Assembly: GCA_023264995.1 (NCBI GenBank) | Contig: JAHFUR010000006.1 | Location: 62,001 to 126,000 of the forward strand | Origin: Acidimicrobiia bacterium | GTDB lineage: Bacteria > Actinomycetota > Acidimicrobiia > Acidimicrobiales > AC-14 | Direction of reading: 5' to 3' | DNA length: 64,000 nt | Part shown: positions 17,778 through 27,277 of the stretch, in pieces | Layout: each line of letters opens with the position of its first letter | Position numbering within the stretch: the first letter of the stretch is position 1 | Translations under genes and position numbers: made by a program | Notes under the pieces: model-generated | Seen by the model: only the letters and a program-made list of their open reading frames with translations | Told to the model about the DNA's origin: nothing | Databases searched by the model: none

Positions 17778-18526
17778 CCACGGTCCCTATCGACGCGCGG
17801 CTGGCGGCACTGGCCGAGCCGGCGCCGGCGGGCTTCGCCGCCTCGGTGTACGCCGGCTGGGTGGAGGTCGACGGGCCGGTCGGGCCGCTGTACGTGGCCT
17901 TCACCGACCGGGGCATCAGCTACGTGTGCCCGACGTCGTGGATGGGCGGCGACGCCGGCCGCTTCCTCGAGTACTTCCGCGGCCGCTTCGGGCGGCCGCT
18001 CCGGCCGGCGGCGAGAGCCCCCGCCGGGTTGTCGGCGGCGTTGCGTTCGGGCCGGGGGACGGGCCTGGACTACGACCTGCGCAGCGTGGGCGAGTTCGAC
18101 CGGAAGGTCCTGGCCAAGACGTTGGAGATCCCGAGGGGGGAGGTCCGGCCCTACGCCTGGGTCGCCCGGGAGATCGGCCACCCGGCCGCAGTGCGGGCGG
18201 CCGGATCCGCCCTCGGCCGCAACCCGGTGCCGATCCTCATCCCCTGCCACCGGGTGGTCCGCAGCGACGGCGCCACCGGGAACTACGGGTTCGGGCCCCA
18301 GCTCAAGGTCGACCTCCTCCGGGCCGAGGAGGTCGACCTTGACGGGATACAGCGGCTGGGCCGGCGGCGGGCTCACTACGTCGGGAGCGACACCACCGGC
18401 GTGTTCTGCTACCCGAGCTGCACCCACGCTCGCCGGATCACCGACGGCCACCGGGTCGAGCTGGCCAACGCCGCCGCCGCCGCCGGCGCCGGCTACCGCC
18501 CGTGCCGCCACTGCCGGCCGGCGTAA
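17774..18526 (+). CDS. Methylated-DNA-protein cysteine methyltransferase fused to C-terminal Ada zinc domain
   Basis: Residues about 1-190 form an Ogt/MGMT protein with SVGEFDRKVLAK, the helix-turn-helix VAREIGHPAAVRAAGSALG and the acceptor cysteine in IPCHRVV. Residues about 200-250 match the N-terminal zinc domain of Ada: TTGVFCYPSCTHARR and YRPCRHCRP, which provide the four cysteines that sense methyl phosphotriesters. In classical Ada this domain is at the N-terminus, followed by AraC helices, so the order here is reversed and the AraC part is absent. ATG 17774 is in an ATGA overlap with the sigma factor. Role in alkylation repair is strong; a sensor role is inference. Confidence 0.85.
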   Translation: MTTVPIDARLAALAEPAPAGFAASVYAGWVEVDGPVGPLYVAFTDRGISYVCPTSWMGGDAGRFLEYFRGRFGRPLRPAARAPAGLSAALRSGRGTGLDYDLRSVGEFDRKVLAKTLEIPRGEVRPYAWVAREIGHPAAVRAAGSALGRNPVPILIPCHRVVRSDGATGNYGFGPQLKVDLLRAEEVDLDGIQRLGRRRAHYVGSDTTGVFCYPSCTHARRITDGHRVELANAAAAAGAGYRPCRHCRPA

Positions 18527-18545
18527 GGGACGACCGGCGTGGCGG

Positions 18546-21197
18546 TCAGCTCGCCGGCAGGAGCACCCGGAAGGTGGTGCCGGCGCCGATGACCGAGCTG
18601 ACGTCGACGCGCCCGCCCTGGGCCTCCACGAACTCCTTGACGATGGCCAGCCCGATGCCGGTGCCGGGCCGGCGGTTGTTCTGGCCCCCGACCCGGTAGA
18701 AGCGCTCGAAGATGCGATCCAGCTCGTCGGCAGGGATACCGGTCCCCTCGTCGGCGACGGTCAGGGCGACCTCGGTGCCCACTCGTTCGCCGCCGATGTG
18801 GATCGTGGAACCCTCGGCCGAGAACTTGGCCGCGTTGCTCAGAAGGTTGTCGATCACCCGTCCGAAGGCCGTGGGGTCGGCGACGGCGATCAGGCCGTCG
18901 GCGATGGCGACGTCGATGCGGTGCTGCTCGATGGCCGGGCCCACCCGAGCCAGCGCGGCGGCGACGACGCCAGCGACGTCGAGGGGTTCGGGGAGGAAGG
19001 TCATACGGCCTCCCTCCAGCCGGGTGAAGTCGAGGAGGTCGCCGATGAGGTCGTCGAGCCGGGTGCCGGCAGCGGCGATGCGTCCCACCAGGTCGTGGCG
19101 CTGGGAGTCGGGGTACTCGTCCCAGTCGTCGGAGAGCATGTCGGCGAAGCCCTTGATGGTGGTGAGCGGTGTCCGCAGCTCGTGGGACACGGTCGAAAGG
19201 AAATCGGTGCGCAAGCGGTCGACCTGGCGCAGCCGCTGGGTGGCCTCGCGCTCCTGGCGCAAGGCATGGGCACGGGCGTCCTCGAGCTGCTTGCGGTCGG
19301 TGACGTCACGGATGGCGGCCGAGACCGTCAGCCCGTCCGGCGTCTGGAGGGGGCTGAGGGAGATCTCGACGGGGAACTCGGTGCCGTCCTTGCGCAGCCC
19401 GTAGAGCTCCAGCCCGTCGCCCATGCCCCGCACCCGGGGGGAGCTGACGTACCCCACCCGGTGCGTCGGGTGCTGGGGCCGGAACCGGGTCGGGACCAGC
19501 ATCTCGACGGTTTGGCCGAGGAGCTCGTCGCGGGCGTACCCGAACAGCTTCTCGGTCTGGGCGTTGACCAGCTGGATGCGGCCCCGGCTGTCGACGATGA
19601 CCATGGCATCCGGCGCGGCCTCGACCAGGCCTCGGAAACGGGCCTCGGCCTGCTTGCGCTCGGTCACGTCTCGGATCGACGCCGACACCAGGACACCGCC
19701 GTCGGTCTCGATGGACGACAGCGAGATCTCCACCGGGAACTCGGAGGCGTCCTTGCGCCGGGCGACCAGGTCGAGGCCGGCGCCCATCGGGCGGGTCCGG
19801 GGTTCGCTGAAGTAGCGCTGGCGGTGACCCGGATGGGCCCGCCGCTGCTGGTCAGGGACGAGCATCTCGACGGGCTGGCCGAGCAGCTCGGCCCGGTCGT
19901 ACCCGAAGAGCTTCTCGGTCTGGGCATTGACGAGCTGGATGGTGCCGGCGGCGTCGACGAGCACGATGGCGTCCGGCGCGGATTCAAGCAGGCCACGGAA
20001 CATGGCCTCGGCCTGCTTGCGGTCGGTGACGTCGCGGATGGCGGCCGAGACCGTGAGCCCGCGGTTGGTTTGCAGGGGGCTGAGGGAGATCTCGACGGGG
20101 AACTCAGTGCCGTCCTTGCGCAGGCCGTACAGGTCGAGGCCGGCCCCCATCCCCCGGGCCCGGGGCGACGCCATGTACCCGTTGCGGTGGTCAGGGTGCC
20201 GGGCCCGGTAGCGCTCAGGGACGAGCATCTCGACCGGCTGGCCGATCAGCTCGTCCGCGGTGTACCCGAAGAACTTCTCGGTCTGGGCGTTCACCAGCTC
20301 GATGAGGCCAAGCTCGTTGACGATCACCATGGCGTCGGGCGCGGTCTCGACGAGGGCCCGGAACTTGGCGTCGGACCGCCGCCGGTCGGTCACGTCGCGG
20401 GCGACGGCCGCCGCCCCGGTGATCACGCCCATGGCGTTGGTGATGGGCGAGATCGACAGCGAGACATCAACGAGGCTGCCGTCCTTGCGCTGGCGGACCG
20501 TCTCGTAGTGCATCACCCGCTCGCCCCGGCCGATGCGGCCGAGGATGTCCGGGATCTCGTCGGTCCGGTCGGAGGGGACGAGCATCGAAACCGGCTGGCC
20601 GATGACCTCGTCGGCCTGGTAGCCGTAGAGGACAGTTGCGCCGCGGTTCCAGGTCGTGATGGTCCCAGTCAGGGTCTTGCCGATGATGGCGTCGTCACAG
20701 TTCTCGATGATGGACGCCACCTGCTCGAGCGCTTCGATGTCGCGTGCCCGGAGGCGGTCCAGCGCTTCGCGCTGTCGCGTCGCCCGCTCGGGCTCCCCTT
20801 CGGGCGCGACGGCGTTGTGCACGGCGTCGAGCAGCATCCGGGCCTTGAACGGCTTGGTGAGGTAGTCCGAGACGCCCGCCTCCCATGCGGCCTGCTGGTC
20901 ATGGGGGTCGGTGCGTGCGGTCACCATGACCACGGGGATGCCCATCGTGACCGGGTCGGACCGCAGCGTGGTGAGGACGGCGATGCCGTCCATGTCGGGC
21001 AGCATGAAGTCGAGCACGATGGCCGCCGGGAGGTGCTCGCCGGCGAGGGCCAGCCCCGACGTGCCGTCGCTGGCCGAAAGCACCGTGTAGCCGCCGGACT
21101 CAAGGCACATGCGGCACAGCATGGCCACGTCGGGGTCATCGTCGACGACGAGCACCGGGCTCGTGGTGGTGGCCCGGCCGGGGACGACATTGGTCAT
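18546..21197 (-). CDS. Hybrid sensor histidine kinase: REC, four PAS, HisKA, HATPase
   Basis: The 883-residue protein starts with a receiver domain (VLVVDDDPD, phosphoacceptor Asp63 in [11 protein letters not shown], Lys in LTKPFK). PAS 1 spans about 155-270. Three further PAS units of exactly 121 residues start at about 279, 400 and 521, each with the FR.L.E.APDA start and LVNAQTEK, GYxxxELxGQ and EMLVP motifs. HisKA carries [13 protein letters not shown] (His672) and the ATPase domain [16 protein letters not shown] and [11 protein letters not shown]. No membrane helix, so it senses a cytoplasmic cue. It is 61 bases downstream of the glycosylase gene on the same strand. Confidence 0.9.
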   Translation of the reverse strand: MTNVVPGRATTTSPVLVVDDDPDVAMLCRMCLESGGYTVLSASDGTSGLALAGEHLPAAIVLDFMLPDMDGIAVLTTLRSDPVTMGIPVVMVTARTDPHDQQAAWEAGVSDYLTKPFKARMLLDAVHNAVAPEGEPERATRQREALDRLRARDIEALEQVASIIENCDDAIIGKTLTGTITTWNRGATVLYGYQADEVIGQPVSMLVPSDRTDEIPDILGRIGRGERVMHYETVRQRKDGSLVDVSLSISPITNAMGVITGAAAVARDVTDRRRSDAKFRALVETAPDAMVIVNELGLIELVNAQTEKFFGYTADELIGQPVEMLVPERYRARHPDHRNGYMASPRARGMGAGLDLYGLRKDGTEFPVEISLSPLQTNRGLTVSAAIRDVTDRKQAEAMFRGLLESAPDAIVLVDAAGTIQLVNAQTEKLFGYDRAELLGQPVEMLVPDQQRRAHPGHRQRYFSEPRTRPMGAGLDLVARRKDASEFPVEISLSSIETDGGVLVSASIRDVTERKQAEARFRGLVEAAPDAMVIVDSRGRIQLVNAQTEKLFGYARDELLGQTVEMLVPTRFRPQHPTHRVGYVSSPRVRGMGDGLELYGLRKDGTEFPVEISLSPLQTPDGLTVSAAIRDVTDRKQLEDARAHALRQEREATQRLRQVDRLRTDFLSTVSHELRTPLTTIKGFADMLSDDWDEYPDSQRHDLVGRIAAAGTRLDDLIGDLLDFTRLEGGRMTFLPEPLDVAGVVAAALARVGPAIEQHRIDVAIADGLIAVADPTAFGRVIDNLLSNAAKFSAEGSTIHIGGERVGTEVALTVADEGTGIPADELDRIFERFYRVGGQNNRRPGTGIGLAIVKEFVEAQGGRVDVSSVIGAGTTFRVLLPAS

Positions 21198-21258
21198 CCA
21201 GCCAAGGGTACCGCCACCCCTGCGGGTGCCACGGCGCCGGTCGGTTGGCTCGGGCGCG

Positions 21259-21885
21259 TCACGCGCCGCCGCGGGCGAGGTGGACCGCCCGCCAGCAGTA
21301 CCAGGCGGCCACCGAGCGCACGGGCCGGAGGGCGTCGCCGAGGACTTCCAGCTCGGCCGGCTTCGGCGGCGTCTCGAGCCCGTGCGCGACCCGCCAGCCT
21401 TCGCGCACCGCCAGGTCGCCGGTCGGCCACACGTCGAGCCGGCGCAGCTCGAAGAGCAGGAACATCTCGGCGGTCCACCGGCCGATGCCCCGGACCGTGC
21501 TCAGGCGGGCGACCACCTCGCCGTCGGCCAACCGGGGGAGGCCGGCCAGGCCGAGCTCGCCGCCGGCGGCGCGAGCCGCCAGATCTCGGACGGAGGCGGT
21601 CTTGGCCGCCGACAGGCCGGCGGCGCGCATGGCCTCCGGCGCGAGGGCCAGCACCGACTCGGGGGTCAGCGCGCCCGGCACAAGGGCCCGGAAGCGGCCA
21701 TGGATGGCGGCCGCCGCCTTCCCGGCGAGCTGCTGGTAGGCGATGGCCCTGACCAGCGCGCCGAAGTGGCCGTCGGGGTCTCTGGGCCGCAAGCGCACTG
21801 GCCCCGCCGCCGCGATCACCGCGGCGAGCGCGTCGTCGCGGGCGGCGAGCTCGGCGGTCGCCGCCCGCCAGCTCATCGCCGCCAT
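21259..21885 (-). CDS. DNA-3-methyladenine glycosylase (AlkA-type, HhH-GPD)
   Basis: A 208-residue helix-hairpin-helix glycosylase: [20 protein letters not shown], the hairpin [18 protein letters not shown] and the catalytic Asp in [10 protein letters not shown], the pattern of AlkA/Mag enzymes that remove alkylated purines. No 4Fe-4S cysteines, which separates it from Nth/MutY. ATG 21885 overlaps the kinase gene upstream by 13 bases. Together with the Ada fusion it gives this region two alkylation-repair functions. Confidence 0.87.
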   Translation of the reverse strand: MAAMSWRAATAELAARDDALAAVIAAAGPVRLRPRDPDGHFGALVRAIAYQQLAGKAAAAIHGRFRALVPGALTPESVLALAPEAMRAAGLSAAKTASVRDLAARAAGGELGLAGLPRLADGEVVARLSTVRGIGRWTAEMFLLFELRRLDVWPTGDLAVREGWRVAHGLETPPKPAELEVLGDALRPVRSVAAWYCWRAVHLARGGA

Positions 21886-23249
21886 GGCAACCACCCTTGC
21901 TCGTCGAGGGCGGCGACGAACCGCCCGTAGCTGTCGTCCAACTGGGCGCGCTCGGCGGCCACTGGCGCGACCGGGATGCCGGCGGGCGCCACCATGGCGT
22001 CGCCGGCGGCGTCCAGGGACGCATGGAGCGTGCCGGCGGCGGCCAGGATGCACGCCCCGAACGACGTCTCGGCCGTGGCGCTCCCCACGATGGCCACGTC
22101 GAGGACGGTGGCGCGGACTGCCGTCCAGATCGCGCTGCGCCCTCCCGCTCCGGCGCTGCGCAGCGGTCCGCCGAGCGGGGCGCCGAGGTCGGCCAGGCGC
22201 TCGTAGGCCAGCCGCTCCACGAAGGCCACCCCTTCGAGCACGGCCCGGTACGCATCGACCTCGTCGGCGGGCGGGGCCGACCACAGCTCGCGGGCGCCGG
22301 CGGCGGCGAACGGGAACCGGTCGCCGACCCCCGGGAGGGGGTAGCAGACCGTGGTGGCCGGGCCCCGGGCCGCGGCCCGGCGGTCGAGGTCGGCCCAGGA
22401 CGAGCGGGCGAAGCGGCTGGCCAGCGAGCCGCCGCCGGTGTTGGACGCCCCGCCGGGCAGCCACCACCCGCCGGGGTGGCGGTGGCTGTAGACGCCGGCC
22501 TCGGGCGCGTCGAGCCGGCCCTCGCTCGCCCCCTTGACCACCAGGGTGGTGCCGAGCACGCTCACGAACCGGCCGGGCCGGTCGGCGCCGGCCGCGAGCT
22601 GCGCCGCGCACCCGTCGGTCATCCCGAGGCGGACCGAGCACCCCGTGGGCAGGCCGGTGGCGCCGGCGGCCGCGGCGCAGACCGTCCCGGCCGCCGACGC
22701 CGGCGCCCGGACCTCGGGGCGCAGCGCCGCCGCTGGTCCCGCCGGCCCCCACCGCCGGGCCTCGGGGTCGTAGCCGGTCTTCAGCGCGTGGCTCCAGTCG
22801 GTGGCCGGCGCCGACCCGGTCAGGTGGGCGACGACCAGGTCCGAAGCGTGCCAGGCGTGCTGCGCCACCCGACGGGCGCCGGCCCGGGCGAGCAGCCAGT
22901 CCCATCGCTCGGGGGCCGGGGCCCGGGCGTCGTCGTAGAGCAACGCCGGCCCGATCGGCCGGTACTCCCCGTCGGCGAGGACGGCAGTGCCCGACGTCGA
23001 GGACACGGCGACGGCCACGACCCGGTCGCCCAGCCCGTGGAGCGCGCCGCGCAGGGCGCCGGCCACCGCCGGCCACCACGAGCCGGCGTCGTGCTCGGAC
23101 TCGCCCGGCCCGGGCCGGCGGGGCGGCGCCAGCGGCGCCGAGCCCCGGGCGACCACCTGGCCCGTCCCGTCGGCCACCGCCACCCGGGCCTCGGCGGTGG
23201 CCAGGTCGATGCCGACCACCAACGGCGCCCGGTCGGTGGTCGAGGTCAT
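21873..23249 (-). CDS. FGGY-family carbohydrate kinase
   Basis: The 458-residue protein has the actin-like ATPase fold of sugar kinases: VVGIDLATAEARVAV, VSSTSGTAVL, LGMTDGCAAQL, the phosphate loop SVLGTTLVVKG and SAGAGGRSAIWTAVRA near the C-terminus. Closest visible likeness is to xylulokinase/gluconokinase-type enzymes, but the sugar cannot be told. It starts the minus-strand run FGGY kinase, glycosylase, histidine kinase. Confidence 0.82.
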   Translation of the reverse strand: MTSTTDRAPLVVGIDLATAEARVAVADGTGQVVARGSAPLAPPRRPGPGESEHDAGSWWPAVAGALRGALHGLGDRVVAVAVSSTSGTAVLADGEYRPIGPALLYDDARAPAPERWDWLLARAGARRVAQHAWHASDLVVAHLTGSAPATDWSHALKTGYDPEARRWGPAGPAAALRPEVRAPASAAGTVCAAAAGATGLPTGCSVRLGMTDGCAAQLAAGADRPGRFVSVLGTTLVVKGASEGRLDAPEAGVYSHRHPGGWWLPGGASNTGGGSLASRFARSSWADLDRRAAARGPATTVCYPLPGVGDRFPFAAAGARELWSAPPADEVDAYRAVLEGVAFVERLAYERLADLGAPLGGPLRSAGAGGRSAIWTAVRATVLDVAIVGSATAETSFGACILAAAGTLHASLDAAGDAMVAPAGIPVAPVAAERAQLDDSYGRFVAALDEQGWLPWRR

Positions 23250-23278
23250 GGCCGCCGGTCAGCCTACGATTCCTCCCC

Positions 23279-23566
23279 ATGTCGACCGAGCCTGATCTGC
23301 CGTCCACCCCCGCGGTACCCGAGTCGATCGCCGGCCTGCTCCACCTGGTCGCCCAGATCGCCGATCCCTCCAAGCCGGCCGTCGGGCGGATCGCGGCCAC
23401 CAACGCCGCCCGCAGCTACCTCGAAGCCGTGACCCGGAACCTGGTCGAGGAGGCCCGCAAGGAGGGTGTCACCTGGCTCCAGATCGCCGACCTGTTCGTG
23501 ACCAGCGAACGCAACGTCAAGGCTCGTTTCGGGGACCTCCATGACTACGGGGACACCGACGACTGA
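23279..23566 (+). CDS. Hypothetical small HTH-like protein
   Basis: 95 residues from ATG 23279. The middle part (ATNAARSYLEAVTRNLVEEARKEG) is helical and is followed by VTWLQIADLFVTSERNVKARF, which resembles a helix-turn-helix of the sigma-region-4 or MerR type. It may bind DNA. It overlaps the next gene by 26 bases and is divergent from the FGGY kinase with a 29-base gap. Confidence 0.6.
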   Translation: MSTEPDLPSTPAVPESIAGLLHLVAQIADPSKPAVGRIAATNAARSYLEAVTRNLVEEARKEGVTWLQIADLFVTSERNVKARFGDLHDYGDTDD

Positions 23567-23828
23567 GCAGCCCGAGCCCGATGACGACAAGCGGAGCCGG
23601 CTGGCCGAGCGCCTGCAGGACCTCCGCCGCCGGCTTGACGCGCCCGCCGACGACCAGGATCTCTTCGAGCTCGACCTCTACAGCTACGACGAGTCGCTGA
23701 TCGTCGCCGCCGACCTGCTCGACGTGGAGGTGCCCAAGGGGGCGCGCGGGGAGATGAGCGCCGAGCAGCGGGCCATCCTGGAGGAGCGGCTGGCCACGGG
23801 CGGGATCGACGTGCGGGGCCGGGACTGA
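23541..23828 (+). CDS. Hypothetical acidic protein
   Basis: 95 residues from ATG 23541, starting MTTGTPTTEQPEPDDDK. It is charged, helical (RLAERLQDLRRRLDAP) and contains DLYSYDESLIVAADLLDVEVP. No known domain. The 26-base overlap with the preceding gene suggests the two are made together; they could form a pair, which is only inference. Confidence 0.55.
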   Translation: MTTGTPTTEQPEPDDDKRSRLAERLQDLRRRLDAPADDQDLFELDLYSYDESLIVAADLLDVEVPKGARGEMSAEQRAILEERLATGGIDVRGRD

Positions 23829-23846
23829 CCGCAAACGACGGGCCGC

Positions 23847-24848
23847 CTACGGGCCGCGGCGTTCCACCTGCTGCAGCGTCCAGGGCACGATCTCGCTGGA
23901 GGAGAGCAGGGCCCGCCCGTCGAGCCGGTAGGCGATGGACTCGCCCTGGGGCCGGAAGCCGAGGGTGACCGGCACCGGCCGTTGGGCCCAGATGTCGTCG
24001 AAGACGCCACCGGCGGGCAGCTCCAGCTCGTAGGCCTGGGCGTAGGTCGAGATGGCGACCCGCCGGCCGTCCGGGGACACGTCGGCGCCGGTGACCAGCT
24101 CCAGGCCCCTGCTGGCACTGCCGAGGCGGATGGTGCCGACCTGCACGAGGGCGGTCAACCGCGCCGTGACCAGCGGGGCCGAGGCCTTGAACACCTTGGC
24201 CGACTGGGCGTCCTTGGTCACCACGTAGAGGTCGCCGGTCACGGGGTGGACGGCCAGGGCCTCGGCGTTGTGGGCCCCGTCCGGGTAGCGCAGCCGGATG
24301 GCCTCGGCCGGCGGGGTCGCGGCCGGCGCGGCCTTGGTGGTGCCCACCCCGGAGGCGGCTGCCGGTTCGGGGATCCGGTAGACGACGATCTCGGTGCGCT
24401 GGTCGAGGTTGTCGCCGATGTCGCCCAGGTACAGGTACGGCTCGCCGGCCGACGGCCCGGGGCCGGCGGCCATGTCCTCCCAGTCGAAGGCCTCGGCGCC
24501 GGTGACCCGCCACACCCCGCAACCGTGGGCCTGGATGTCGAGGCAGTAGACCAGGGGAGCGTCGCCCGAGTCGTTGTGCGTCCAGAGCAGGCCGGGGTTG
24601 CGACGCGACGCCGCCAGGCCGCTGCTCTCGTCGATCCCCGGGTCGGTCACCGTGCCCAGCACCGTCGACGGGCCGTAGCCCGCCACCGGCGCGCCGCCAT
24701 CGGCCGCGGTCGACGCCGGCCGGGCCGTTGTCGCCGGCGCTTCGGCCATCGGGTCGTCCGCGCCACCGCCGGCACCCCCTCCACCGCCGCAGCCCGCGCC
24801 CGCCAGCGCCAGGAGGGCGCACGCGGCGGCCGCCCACCGGCGGTGCAC
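23847..24848 (-). CDS. Secreted lipoprotein, beta-propeller-like
   Basis: The 333-residue product starts at GTG 24848, which shares one base with the stop of the upstream binding-protein gene (TAGTG). A lipobox (ALAGAGC) follows a short hydrophobic segment, then a Gly-rich linker. The body has ESSGLAASRRNPGLLWTHND, DWEDMAAGP, YLGDIGDNLDQR and HNAEALAVHPVTGDLYVVTK, features of a conserved secreted beta-propeller group related to phytase-like esterases. Its role beside an osmolyte transporter is unknown. Confidence 0.7.
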   Translation of the reverse strand: MHRRWAAAACALLALAGAGCGGGGGAGGGADDPMAEAPATTARPASTAADGGAPVAGYGPSTVLGTVTDPGIDESSGLAASRRNPGLLWTHNDSGDAPLVYCLDIQAHGCGVWRVTGAEAFDWEDMAAGPGPSAGEPYLYLGDIGDNLDQRTEIVVYRIPEPAAASGVGTTKAAPAATPPAEAIRLRYPDGAHNAEALAVHPVTGDLYVVTKDAQSAKVFKASAPLVTARLTALVQVGTIRLGSASRGLELVTGADVSPDGRRVAISTYAQAYELELPAGGVFDDIWAQRPVPVTLGFRPQGESIAYRLDGRALLSSSEIVPWTLQQVERRGP

Positions 24849-25789
24849 TACTTCTTCTTGGTGATGCCGTGCTGCTGCAACCACCCCTTGGCCAGGACCT
24901 CCGGGTCGGCCTTGTCCACGTCGGCCTGCTTGTTGAGCCCGATGAGCTCCTCGGTGGTCATGGCCGCCGACACGCGGTTCAGGATGGTGCGGATCTTGTC
25001 GGTGACGATGTCCTTGCGGATGGCCGGGATGATGTTGTCGACCGTCTGCAGCTTCTTGTCGTCCTCGAGGACGATCAGGTCGCGGGCCGCCACCGCACCG
25101 TCGCTCGAGAAGACCAGGCCGACGTCGATGTCGCCGGCGGTCAGGGCTTGCATGGTCTTGGCCCCACCCGAGTCGAGGACCCGGAAGGTCTTGAACTTCA
25201 ACCCGTAGGTCTTTTCGAGGCCGGGCAGGCAGAACGGGCGGGACGGGCACTCGGGGCCGGCGCCGAGGGTCAAGGTGGCGGCGACCGCCGGCGTGAGGTC
25301 GGACAGCTTCTTCAGCTTGAGCTTGTCGGCCGTCGCCCTGGTCACCGCGAACGCGTTCTGGTCGGCCGCCGGTGAGGGGTTGAGGGCGGTCAGGCCGATG
25401 GTGTCGAGGCGGGTGCGGAGCTTGGCCACGCTGTCGTCGAGGTTGCCGCTGGCCTCCATGGCGTTCTTGTTCACGAACTCCAGGAGGGTGCCCACGTACT
25501 CGGGCACCAGGTCGATCCCGTTGTCGGCCCCGCCCTTCTGGAGGGCGGGGAGGTAGATCTCCCGCTGGCCGAGGCCCTTGCGCACGGTGACCTGGAAGCC
25601 CTCCTCCTGAAGGGCGCCGGCGTACATGTTGGCGACGATGATGCTCTCGGAGAACGGGGCCGAGCCGATGACCACGGTCTTGGTCGACGTCGCCGACGGC
25701 GAGCTGCCGCCCGAGCTGCAGGCCACCATGGCTATCGCACCGAGGGACGCAGCCGCGATCGCTCGGGCCCGGACGGGGTTCAGGACCAT
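24848..25789 (-). CDS. Glycine betaine/choline-type ABC substrate-binding lipoprotein (OpuC-like)
   Basis: 313 residues with a signal peptide and lipobox (GAIAMVACSS). The mature part has TVVIGSAPFSESIIVANMYAGAL, a classical start for the OpuAC/QAT family, and DLVPEYVGTLL and DIDVGLVFSSDG. ATG 25789 is chosen because GAGGAG lies just upstream. Members bind glycine betaine, choline, carnitine or proline. Cotranscribed with the permease upstream and the lipoprotein downstream. Confidence 0.87.
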   Translation of the reverse strand: MVLNPVRARAIAAASLGAIAMVACSSGGSSPSATSTKTVVIGSAPFSESIIVANMYAGALQEEGFQVTVRKGLGQREIYLPALQKGGADNGIDLVPEYVGTLLEFVNKNAMEASGNLDDSVAKLRTRLDTIGLTALNPSPAADQNAFAVTRATADKLKLKKLSDLTPAVAATLTLGAGPECPSRPFCLPGLEKTYGLKFKTFRVLDSGGAKTMQALTAGDIDVGLVFSSDGAVAARDLIVLEDDKKLQTVDNIIPAIRKDIVTDKIRTILNRVSAAMTTEELIGLNKQADVDKADPEVLAKGWLQQHGITKKK

Positions 25790-25839
25790 GAGAGCTCCTC
25801 TTCCAGGGCCGCTCACGCGGCGGTGTGCGCTTGGGTAGT

Positions 25840-26553
25840 TCACGCCGGGGTGACCTCACCGGCCGGCGCCGGCGCGGCGCGCAGCCCGCGGGGCACGAGC
25901 AGCCGCTGCACCCGGGCCAGGGTCACCTCGGTGGCGAGGGCCATCGCCCCGACCAACAGCGCGCCGGCCACGATCTGGGCGTTGTCCTGCTGGCCGAACC
26001 CATCGACGATGAAGCGTCCGAGCCCACCCCACGCGGTCACTGCGGCCAGGCTAGCCGTGGCCACCACCTGGACCGCGGCAGTCCGCACGCCGGCCATCAC
26101 CAGGGGGGTGGCGATCGGCAGCTCCACCTGCCACAGCAGCTCCCGCCCCGTCATCCCCATGCCCCGGGCGGCCTCGACCACGTCCCGGTCGACGCCCCGC
26201 ATGCCGACGTAGGCGTTGGTGACCAGCGGCGGCACGGCGAGGGCGACGAGGGCCACGAACGCCGGCCGGGCGCCGAAACCGGGCCAGCCGCTCAGCCCGA
26301 ACGCCTGCTGGGCCAGGGCGAGGATGGCCAGGGAGGGCACGGCCCGGCCCACGTTGGTCAGGTTGATGGCCACCGCCCCGCCCCGCCCCCGATGGCCCAG
26401 CCAGAGGCCGATCGGGAGGCCGATCATGATCGCCGCCAGCAGGGAGGCCGCCGACATGGCCGCATGCTCGGCCAGGCGGTGGGGCACGCCGAAGTCGCCC
26501 CGCCAGTGCTCGCCGGCGGTGAACCAGCGGGCCACGTCGCCGGCCAGGCTCAT
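25840..26553 (-). CDS. Osmolyte ABC transporter permease
   Basis: The 237-residue protein has about six membrane segments and the permease EAA-type loop (VVEAARGMGMTGRELLWQVELP), the pattern of OpuCB/OpuCD permeases. ATG 26553 falls in the first unit of a 26-bp tandem repeat that also holds the stop of the other permease. Its 3' end lies 50 bases before the binding-protein start. Confidence 0.87.
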   Translation of the reverse strand: MSLAGDVARWFTAGEHWRGDFGVPHRLAEHAAMSAASLLAAIMIGLPIGLWLGHRGRGGAVAINLTNVGRAVPSLAILALAQQAFGLSGWPGFGARPAFVALVALAVPPLVTNAYVGMRGVDRDVVEAARGMGMTGRELLWQVELPIATPLVMAGVRTAAVQVVATASLAAVTAWGGLGRFIVDGFGQQDNAQIVAGALLVGAMALATEVTLARVQRLLVPRGLRAAPAPAGEVTPA

Positions 26554-26623
26554 GTGCCCGGCCCGCGGGACAGGCTCACGTGCCCCGCCCGCGGGACAGG
26601 CTCATGTGCCCCGCCCGCGGGAC
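26546..26623 (-). repeat. 26-bp tandem triplication at permease junction
   Basis: Units 26546-26571, 26572-26597 and 26598-26623 differ by only one or two bases. Read on the minus strand each unit ends CATGAGCCT or CGTGAGCCT. The stop of the upstream permease is in the third unit and the ATG of the next permease in the first. The middle stretch encodes a nine-residue frame MSLSRGRGT that starts in the upstream permease stop and ends at the TGA of unit two. Confidence 0.9.
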
Positions 26624-27255
26624 CATGGGGCCAGGAGGCGGGCGGCGCCGGCCAGGGCCAGGTCGGCCACGACGGCCAGAGCCACCGAGCAGACCGACCC
26701 GACCACGAGCGGGGTGCGGAAGTCGCGGTTGATGCCCTCGATGATGAACGCGCCCAACCCGCCCTGGCCGATGAGCCCGGTGACGGTGACCAGACCGATG
26801 GTGGTCACGGTGGCGATGCGGATGCCGGCGACGATCACCGGGACGGCCAGCGGAAGCTCGACGCGGAGCAACTGGCCGAGGGGCCGGTAGCCCATCCCGT
26901 GGGCCGCCTCCTTCACGTCGTCGGGCACGCCGTCGAGGCCGGCGACGACGTTGCGGACCAGGATCAGGAGCGTGTAGCCGACCAGGCCGATCTCGGCGGT
27001 GGTGCGCGACAGGCCGGTGAAGGGCACGAGCAGGGCGAACAGCGCCAGCGAGGGGATGGTGAAGAGCACGCCGGTGGCACCGAGCACCGGCCCGGTCAAG
27101 CGCCGCCACCGGCGGGCGGCCAGGCCGAGGGGCAGGGCAATGAGCAGCCCGATGCCGACGGCGAGGACCGTCAGCTCCACATGCTGGCGGGTGGCGGCGA
27201 CGATGTCACCCCCGTGGTCCCGTACCCAGTCCCATCGCACCCACGGGTCCGGCAC
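26602..27255 (-). CDS. Osmolyte ABC transporter permease
   Basis: 217 residues with about five or six membrane helices and the conserved cytoplasmic loop (DVKEAAHGMGYRPLGQLLRVELP), followed by GLVTVTGLIGQGGLGAFI. It is the second permease of the OpuC-like system. GTG 27255 gives the usual distance to the first helix; ATG 27279 is an alternative and would overlap the start codon of the divergent ATPase gene. Stop is within a tandem repeat. Confidence 0.82.
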   Translation of the reverse strand: MPDPWVRWDWVRDHGGDIVAATRQHVELTVLAVGIGLLIALPLGLAARRWRRLTGPVLGATGVLFTIPSLALFALLVPFTGLSRTTAEIGLVGYTLLILVRNVVAGLDGVPDDVKEAAHGMGYRPLGQLLRVELPLAVPVIVAGIRIATVTTIGLVTVTGLIGQGGLGAFIIEGINRDFRTPLVVGSVCSVALAVVADLALAGAARLLAPWSRGRGT

Positions 27256-27277
27256 TGCCGGGCAGACTACTTCGACC

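Noticed and set aside
18339-21752. Very long plus-strand open frame (over 1100 codons) across the histidine kinase
   Set aside because: It is antisense to the kinase, whose REC, PAS, HisKA and ATPase motifs are unambiguous; the open frame is a high-GC side effect and shows no protein pattern.
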